From Cavia porcellus (lineage: Eukaryota > Chordata > Mammalia > Rodentia > Caviidae), in the NCBI RefSeq assembly GCF_034190915.1, contig NW_026947484.1:141396982-141460981 (forward strand): a stretch of 64,000 nt of DNA, in the 5' to 3' direction. Numbering within the stretch: position 1 is the first letter of the stretch; the number at the start of each line of letters is the position of its first letter. Position numbers and translations under genes: made by a program. The notes under the pieces were generated by a model. It saw only the letters and a program-made list of their open reading frames with translations, ran no database searches and had not been told where the DNA came from. Positions 56,572 to 64,000 of the stretch are shown one piece after another.

Positions 56572-59500
56572 ATGCAACAGCAGAGAGATAACATGTCAAC
56601 AATAAACCAACATTTAACAGTAATAACCATTAATGTAAATGGTCTCAATGCACCAATGAAAAGAAACAGACTAGCAGAATGGATTAAGAAACAACATCCA
56701 ACCATTTGCTGTCTACAAGAAACCCATCTTAAAAAAAAAAAGAGAAACCCATCTAACGCAAAAGGATACTCAGACTGAAAGTCAAAGGATGGAAAACAAT
56801 ACTTCACGCAACAGGAACACACCCCCCCCCAAAAAAGCGGGAGTAGTCATCCTGTTTGCAGACAGTGTGAACTTTAAACCAAAAATGATCAGAAGAGATA
56901 AAGAAGGTCATTACATACTGGTTAGGGGAAAGCTTCAAGAGGAAGAGATAACAATCTTAAATATATATGCACCAAATTCCACAGCACCCAATTATATGAA
57001 ACAAGTATTAACAGAAGTGAAAAAACCAAATTATCAGTAAAAATTATAACAGGAAACCTTAACACACCAATGACATCAAGGAAAAGATCAACCAGACAGA
57101 AAATCACCAAAGAAATAACAAAACTGATAGATAGATACAGAGTGTTCCATCCAACAACATCAGAATACATATTCTTCTCAGCAGTACATGGTCATTCTCT
57201 AAAATAGACCATATATTAGATCACAGACAATATTTAAATAAATGCAAAAGAGTTGAAATTATCCCTTGCATGTTATCGGATCATAGCATCATGAAATTAG
57301 AAATTAATGATAAAACATACTTCAAAAATCCCACAAACATATGGAAACTGAATAACACACTCTTGAGTAATCAGTGGGTCACAGGGGAAATTAAAGAATA
57401 CCTACAAGCAAATGAAAGCACAAATACAGCTTACCAGAATCTATGGGATGCAATGAAAGCAGTCCTCAGAGGAAAATTTATTGCACTGAGTTCCCACATC
57501 AGGAAAACAGAACGAATACAAATAAATAACCTGATGTTACACATCAAACATCTAGAAAAAGAAGATCAAGTCAAGCCCAAAGCCAAAAGAAGGGAGGAAA
57601 TTATAAAAATCAGAGTACAAATCAATGCAATAGAGATTAAGAAAATAATCCAAAGAATCAAGGAATCAAAGAGTTGGTTCTTTGAAAGAATAAATAAAAT
57701 TGATAAGCCCCTAGCCAACCTTATTTTAAAAAGGGAAGAAAAAGCTCAAATTCATACAATAAGAAATGAAAAAGGCAAAAGAAGTACAGAAGATCATCAG
57801 CACCTATTTTGAAAACCTCTACTCTCATAGGTTTGATAACACAGAAAAAAATAGAAAGATTCCTAGAAACATATGAAGTACCAAAGCTAGGTCAAGAAGA
57901 TGTAAAACTGCTCAATAACCAATCGCTATTTTAAAAATTGAAAATGAAATTAAGTCCTTATCTACAAGGAAGAGCCCAGTTCCAGATGAATTCACTGTAG
58001 AATTCTATAAGAAATACAAAAAAGACTTAATGTTGACACTCCTCAAAGTCTTCAATGAAATTGAAAGGGAACAATTCTTTCTAACTCATTCCTGGAAGCA
58101 AATATTATTCTAGTAACAAAACCTGAAAAAGACCCAACTAAAAAAGAGAACTATAGATTAATCTTCCTAATGAAGACAGATACAAAAATCCTCAATAAAA
58201 TATTGGCAAATAGGATGCAGCAAATCATCAAGAAGATTATACAACATGACCAAGTGGGATTCATCCTCCTGGGATTCATATTCAGGCATGCAGGGATGGT
58301 TCAACATATGTAAGTCAATAAATGTAATCCACCATACCAATAAAGCCAAATGTAACAATCACATGATCATTTCTATAGATGCAGAAAAAGCCTTCAACAA
58401 GGTCCAACATTCATTTATGGTAAGAACTTTACAGAAAATTGGAATAGATGGTCTTTACCTCAATATAATAAAGGCCATCTATGACAAACCAACAGCCAGT
58501 ATCATACTAAATGGCCAAAAATTGAAAGCCTTTACTTTAAAATCAGGCACAAGACAAGGATGTCCTTTATCACCTCTCCTATTTAACATAGTACTGGAAA
58601 TACTAGCCAGAGCAATTAGACAAGAGAGAGAAATAAAAAGTGGTAAAGATAGGAAAAGAAGAAGTTAAATTATCATTGTTTGCAGATGACATGATACCCT
58701 AAATAAAAGACGCCCAAGACTCCATTGAAATACTCCTAGATATAAGAAATAAATTCAGTAATGTAGCTGGATACAAAATCAATACTCAAAAATTAATAGC
58801 ATTTCTATATACTAACAACAAAATCATTGACAGAGAAATAAGTGAAGCCACACCCTTCACACTAGCAACCAAAAAATGAAATATGTAGGAATTACTCTGA
58901 TGAAAGAAGTGAATGACCTACACATGGAAAATTATAATACATTTAAAAATGAAATTGAAGACAATCTCAGAAAATGGAAAGATCCCTGTACTCATGAATA
59001 GGAAAAATAAGTATTGTGAAAATGAGCATTCTCCCAAAACTTTTGTACATATTCTATGCAATCCCAATAAAAATACCATCATCATACCTCATAGATCTCA
59101 GAAATCACTCCTAAAAATTCATCTGGAGTGAGAAGAGACCTAGAATAGCAAAGACAGTTCTAAGCAGCCAAGGCAAGGCAGGAGGCATCACAATTGCTGA
59201 CTTGAATTTATACTACAAAGCAACTGTAGCAAAATCAACATGGTACTGGAATCAAAACAGAGCCAAAGATCAATAGGATAGATTAGAAGATACAACCACA
59301 ACCACAACACACTCAATCACCTTATCTTTGATACAGGGGCCAAACATGTTCATTGGAAGAACGACCATCTCTTTAATAAATGGTGTTGGAAAAACTGGCT
59401 CTCCATATGCCGAAAACTAAAACTAGACCCATGCCTATCACCATGTACTAAATTAAAATCTAAATGGATCCAAGATCTGAATATTAAAACAGAAACACTA

Positions 59501-60396
59501 AATCTATTGGAAGACAAATTGGGTAAAAACCTTGAAGATATAGGGGTAGGTAGAGAATTCATGAGCAGGAGTCAAACTACATGGGAAATACTTCCAAGAA
59601 TCAATAACTGGGATCACCTGTTATTAAAATGTTTCTGCATGTCAAAAGAAGTCTCTAGCATAGTGAAAAGAAAATGCACATACTGGGAAAAAGTCTTAGT
59701 GAACTCTCCCTCAGACAAAGGACTTCTGTCTAAAATACATAAAGAATTTTTAAAAATCAGACCCCCAAAATTCAAAGATCCGATCCAAAAATGGGCATCT
59801 GACATGAACACACAATTCTCAGATGAAGAAATACAAATGTCAAATAAATACATGAAAAATGTTCGTCATCATTACTCTTTACAGAAATGCAAATTAAAAC
59901 CACACTGAGATTCCAACTCACTCCTGAAAGAATGGCCAGGATCAAGAAAATCACCAACAACAAATGCTGGAGAGGCTGTGGGGAAAAAGGAACTCTCCTG
60001 CACTGTTGGTGGGAGTGTAGACTGTGCAACCACTGTGGAGGTCAGTCTGGAAATTTCTCAAAAAGCTGGCATTGTAAGTTCCATTTTACCCAGCTATTCC
60101 ACTTCTAGGCATATTTCCAGAAGAACTGAAAGCATTATACCACAGTGACATATATGCACCCATGTTTATAGCAGCACAATTTGCAATAGCCAGATCTTGG
60201 AAACAACCTAAGTGTCCATCAACTGATGAATGGATAAAAAAGTTGTGGTATTTTCATACAATGGAATTCTACTCAGCTATAAACAATGATCACATTGAGA
60301 TATTTATAAATAAATTGGGCACAGCTTGAGACCATACTCATAAATGAAATAAATCAAACTCACATGTATGAATACCAAATAGTTTCCCTAGTGTAA
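56572..60396 (+). pseudogene. Q5 L1 ORF2, degenerate
   Basis: The ATG at 56572 (MQQQRDNMSTINQ) lies about 20 bp after ORF1, as in the other copies. Surviving frames are the endonuclease start (56572-56778), 56789-57040, the linker (57270-57812), RT part 58246-58668 with [12 protein letters not shown], 59507-59908 and the Cys-rich end 59887-60108 ([18 protein letters not shown]). Stops, indels and duplicated bits (about 56725-56760) separate them. It ends at a TAA at 60394. Confidence 0.85.
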
Positions 60397-60979
60397 GAAG
60401 TGGTACAAATACATAAAAATATGTGGTAATCATTATTCATCATTACATGGCTTTGAAGCTTAATGAAGTTTTCACTCATTAACTGGAATGGTTTTATTCT
60501 AGGTTGTTTGATATTATTATCTGTGATAATGTGAACAGCTATTTTGAAGAAAACAAGACATCATAATTGCTAGTACTGATTTAATATATCATCTTCTTTT
60601 CAAGCCCCACCAAACTGTTGTTCTTCTGTTTCCATTGCTTCTATCATGTTGTATCTTACTGGATTTTATTATATGTGGTAGTATAAACAAAAATTTTTAT
60701 AGGCAAAGAGATAATATAGAAACCATTGTTCATTTTCTATTAGCTGGTTCTAAATACCCTGTAATATTTTCATCCTCTTGAATGGTTTCACACTGTCTTG
60801 ATATGTTTGATGCTATATACCAAGTTATACTCAAATATTTCAAGGAAAGAGACACTGTAGTAACTAGTATTAAGTCGGGCTATCTTGTAGTGAAACACTA
60901 TATTGCTTAAATTGTTCTGTTCTGCCCTGTATTGCTATGTTGTTATGTCCTCTTTTATCTCATTCTCCCCCTTTTAAAA

Positions 60980-61019
<40 letters not shown>

Positions 61020-61831
61020 TTAATTAAGGGGAAAATTTTTTTAAATTAGCAGAATATATTATAATAACTCTTTTGATTTCCTGTTAACTTGATTTGAAGC
61101 CCTGTATTGCTCTCACCATCTTGTTTTGACTGATTTTACTCTATTCTGTTCTGTTTGATAGTATCAAGTTTGAGGGTATAGGCAACTACTTTGAAGGCAA
61201 TAAGATTTGCTATGATGCCCATTCTGGTTTGACTATTACCTTCTTTTGAAGTTCAGTAATGTCTCCAAACTTTAGGTTTTGTTGGTTTTGTTCTGTACTC
61301 TTTTATTCAATTTTATTATATCTGATGATATAGGCAATTCTTGTTAAGGTACCAAGAGGCATTATGGTAACCATTGTTGATTACCTTGTATTCTGTTTTT
61401 ACATCGTGTACTATGTCCATCCTTTGTCTGACTGACTGCTTTGTTTTGCCACATTTGGTTTTATTCTCTTCCAAAAAAAGTAATAAGAACTGTGGTATAA
61501 TAAAACCCAAAATGTGTAAATGTTATTGTAAAAAAGAGAGGAAAAGAAATTGCTCTATAGGACACAACTCCAAGTGTGTTTAGGTGTGTATGATAGATGA
61601 CCATATTACTAAGTTTTTGTTGGATTGTTGAACACAACTGTTTGCAGTCTCACTGTTTGAATGTCCACTTTGCATGCTTTAATTTTGTAACTTGAACAAC
61701 TATTTCTAAGATAACAATATGTCATCTATTAACTAGTGATTTCTTACTGTTTTTTAAAATTGTGTTACTTGTACCCTTTTATTGTTTTGTTTTGCTTTGT
61801 TCTTTAAATAAAATTTTTAAAATCATTTCAG
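60397..61831 (+). other. Q5 3'UTR
   Basis: AT-rich 3'UTR, the plus-strand counterpart of the minus-strand 3'UTRs listed above, ending at an A-rich terminus. It contains an (ATT)n microsatellite at 60982-61020. Confidence 0.8.
60982..61020. repeat. (ATT)n microsatellite
   Basis: About 13 uninterrupted ATT units inside the Q5 3'UTR. Confidence 0.95.
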
Positions 61832-62504
61832 TAAAAAATGCAGTTATTATTCCCCCTAAAACACTTTCCATTACTTCAAACATACTTATTCCATTAATCT
61901 TGCCACTTTCTTTTTTATTAGAATATGTTTGAACAAATACCTTCATTATGGGAGATTGATACGTATGCATACCACATCTAACCATTTTGACCCATTTAAT
62001 CTTTATTCCACTACTCTCTCTTTCCTTTGGGCTGTTTGGTATGTTGGTCTCCATTGTCTCTGTTTAGAGTTCCTTTGAGTGTTTTCTGAAATTATGATTT
62101 AGTGGTCATGAGTTTATTTATGTTTAAATTTTGTCATGGAAGATTCTTATTTCTATATCAATTTCAAAGGATAATTGTGCAAAATTCTAGGTTAGCAGTT
62201 GTTTTCTTTTATGACCCCTCAAAAACACTTCATATCTCTTGGCCTTTAGTATTTGCATTAACAAATATGCTATTGTTCTGGTTGGCTTATCTTTATAAAT
62301 TACCTGATGTTTTTCTCTAATGGCTTTTAATATTCTCTGTTTTTTTTCTGAATGTCTTGAATTTTGACTATGATAAGTAATGGAAAGTTGTTTTCTGGTC
62401 ATACTTATTTGAGTTTCTTTAGAAAACCTCATTCATTTTACTCTATACTTGGGAAGTGTTCTGCAATGATTTTGCTGTATGAATGTTTTATGCTCAGGAG
62501 AATT
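61832..62504 (-). mobile_element. Q0: ancient L1, piece 4 (ORF1 C-terminal part)
   Basis: Diverged minus-strand ORF1 homology. The region GGAAGATTCTTATTTCTATA and the 62187-62432 frame (RILKAIREKHQVIYKDKPTR) correspond to the ORF1 C-terminal domain of the younger L1s. It continues Q0 after Q5. Confidence 0.6.
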
Positions 62505-63090
62505 TAAAATATCATATACAGTGATATATGTGCACCTATGTTTATAGCAGCACAGTTTGTAATAGTGAACTTTGGAACAGCCCAAATGTCCATCAACCAA
62601 GGAATGAATTAAAAAGATGTGGTTTTTTTATTCAATAAAGTAGTACTCGGTCATAAGGAAGGATAAACTTAAGGCATTTCTAGGTAAATGGATGTAACTT
62701 AAGACCATACTTTTAAGTGAAATAAGTCAGACTCATATGTGTAAACATTGCATTGTATCCCTGGTGAGAGAAACTGAAAGACTGAATAAAGACCAAAATT
62801 TACAATAGATGTTGCGGAATGGGAAGAAATTGTTCAAAAGCAAAGAGGAACAAAGGAAGAGGGAGAAGGAAAGGAGGGGAGGGAAAACAAAATAATGTTT
62901 TTAAAAAAGGATGAAATGGAAACAAAGCTTTGTAAACAGGTAGGGGAAGAGGAGTTGAGGGGGAAGAAGGGAATTGGGGAAAAAAGAAATCAAAATATAT
63001 CATGTACAGGTACATATTCCTTATGCTAAATATGATCATTATGTACATTGATAATGTACCAATAAACAATAAAAAATTTAATATGTATCC
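62505..63090 (+). mobile_element. Q6: 5'-truncated plus-strand L1 3' end
   Basis: ORF2 C-terminal homology (plus strand, the MFIAAQF...YSAIK region at about 62535-62690) followed by a 3'UTR with a G-rich polypurine tract (about 62862-62985) and an AATAAACAATAAAA end near 63060. The 3'UTR differs from those of the other copies, so it is another L1 family. It sits inside Q0. Confidence 0.6.
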
Positions 63091-63450
63091 TGGATGCAGT
63101 TAAAAAATAAATTTGCTATGCCTTTAATTTCTCCTTGACATCTCCAATTCTTAGATGTGTTCTTTTAGATTTATATAGGCACTCTTGAATCAATCTATTG
63201 TGGTTTCTTGTTTCTAGAGTATTACTGAGTAATTGATCTACTACATCATTCTTGTCCTCAAATTCTGAATGTCTCCTATGATTGATCTCATCTGTTGACA
63301 TGGCTTTCAATTATGCTTTTCATCTCCAGTATTTCTGCTTAATTCCTTTCATAATCTCTAATTGCTTCCTAAAGTGGTCATTCACATCCTATACGATATT
63401 CTTTAATTCAGTTAACATCATGGAATGGCTAAAGAAGGGTAGTAAGTGCT
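63091..63450 (-). mobile_element. Q0: ancient L1, piece 5 (ORF1 N-terminal part)
   Basis: Minus-strand coiled-coil-like ORF1 homology (for example 63116-63310, an acidic and basic stretch with NRLIQECLYKSKRTHLRIGD). It lies in the right order after piece 4. Too diverged for precise ends. Confidence 0.45.
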
Positions 63451-63748
63451 TCCTTCAATAAAACTCTGATAAATGTTCCTCTGTAGGTGCCTTCTGGATA
63501 TCCTGGCTGACAGAGTTGAATAAAGTGACAAATTGTCTTCAGATGTAACCCACTATCCAAAGGAACAGGATCTCTGAGTTCTTACAATTTTTTTCTCCCA
63601 ATCATTGCAAGTAGAGCAGGTGGAGCTTTCTCACTTGCAAAGAGCTAAGGAAAGTCTAATGGATGAGGAAATTGGTGGATGAACTTGTAAGAACTGAGAG
63701 TAAGACTAATCCCTAGGGAAAGGGATCAAAAAAACTGGAAAGACCATC
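63451..63748. other. Possible Q0 5'UTR or unique sequence
   Basis: No gene or recognisable repeat. By position it could be the 5' end of Q0. Confidence 0.3.
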
Positions 63749-64000
63749 TGTTATGGCTTGTGTCTAGATGTCCCCTCATGTGGTCATAGATGAAAGTATT
63801 TCAGAGATGATTGGATCTAGAGTGCGTGATGCTAGGATTAAGAATACGTAATTATTTAAATCAGTCACTGAAGGTTTGGTATAGTTCTTGGTAGGATTAA
63901 GAGTGCCCCATCCTGGGTGGATAAAATATGAAGGACAGAAAGTAGCTTACTTTATTCAGTAGCTTGTTATTTATTGCTTGCTGCTTGGTGTCTTTGACTT
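63749..64000 (+). mobile_element. LTR relic (MaLR-like), cut by the window end
   Basis: Begins TGTTATGGCTTGTGTCTAG and has a GTCCCCTCATG block and an AGATGATTGGATC block in MST/MLT-like order. The rest lies outside the window. Confidence 0.5.

Larger units (their letters stand above)
54661..61831 (+). mobile_element. Q5: full-length plus-strand L1 inserted in Q0
   Basis: 7.2 kb with a monomeric 5'UTR, ORF1, ORF2 and a 3'UTR ending in an AATAAA-containing A-rich terminus at about 61805. A short possible TSD TAAAAAATG lies at 54652-54660 and 61832-61840. The Q0 homology continues on both sides in the opposite orientation. The ORFs are related to those of P4/Q4 but carry many lesions, so the age is intermediate. 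Confidence 0.82.

Noticed and set aside
62800..63069. 89-codon Phe/Pro/Leu-rich minus-strand ORF
   Set aside because: It is the complement of the G-rich polypurine tract in the Q6 L1 3'UTR.

Overview
This window is nuclear DNA of a placental mammal, almost certainly a rodent. The evidence is the dense LINE-1 (L1) content, tRNA-Ala-like ID-type SINEs, one 7SL-derived B1-type SINE, MIR relics and a MaLR-type LTR. The species cannot be named from the sequence. No host protein-coding gene, structural RNA gene, CRISPR array or prokaryotic-style system is visible. Nearly every long open frame belongs to an L1 or is an antisense shadow of one.

The main structure is two stacks of L1 insertions inside L1 insertions. 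Nest 1 (672-20085) has four layers. The outermost is P1, a degenerate plus-strand L1/HAL1-like element. It is split by P2, an ORF1-only (HAL1-like) minus-strand element. P2 is split by P3, a minus-strand L1, and P3 is split by P4, a young 7.3-kb minus-strand L1. Matching target-site duplications (TSDs) are visible for all four layers: 662-671/20086-20095, 1366-1379/17756-17769, 1715-1728/15955-15968 and 7444-7461/14775-14792.

The interval 20096-26794 is the least repetitive part. It holds a hAT-like DNA transposon relic, two MIR copies, a strong CTCF-core match, a (TC)n-(CA)n microsatellite, an L1 5'UTR-like fragment, LTR relics (one MLT1-like) and an ID SINE.

Nest 2 (26795-about 63450) is one ancient minus-strand L1 (Q0) broken into five pieces. 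The breaks are caused by Q1 (27668-33364), Q2 (34065-53025, which contains Q3, which contains Q4), Q5 (plus strand, 54661-61831) and Q6 (plus strand, 62505-63090). Q2 also carries an ID SINE and a solo LTR, and Q0 carries a B1 SINE. The window ends inside another LTR.

The youngest elements, P4 and Q4, are close to intact. P4 has one in-frame stop in each ORF and an intact FADD reverse transcriptase motif. Q4 has one stop in each ORF and FADE in place of FADD. Q3 keeps a fully open 348-residue ORF1, but its ORF2 is severed by Q4. The ORF1 genes of Q3 and Q4 are almost identical over about 930 bp although their flanks differ clearly, which suggests gene conversion between the nested copies. The best-preserved L1 5'UTRs here contain tandem monomers that differ in length and sequence between elements (123, about 321-334, about 113, about 55 and about 215 bp), pointing to repeated promoter turnover.
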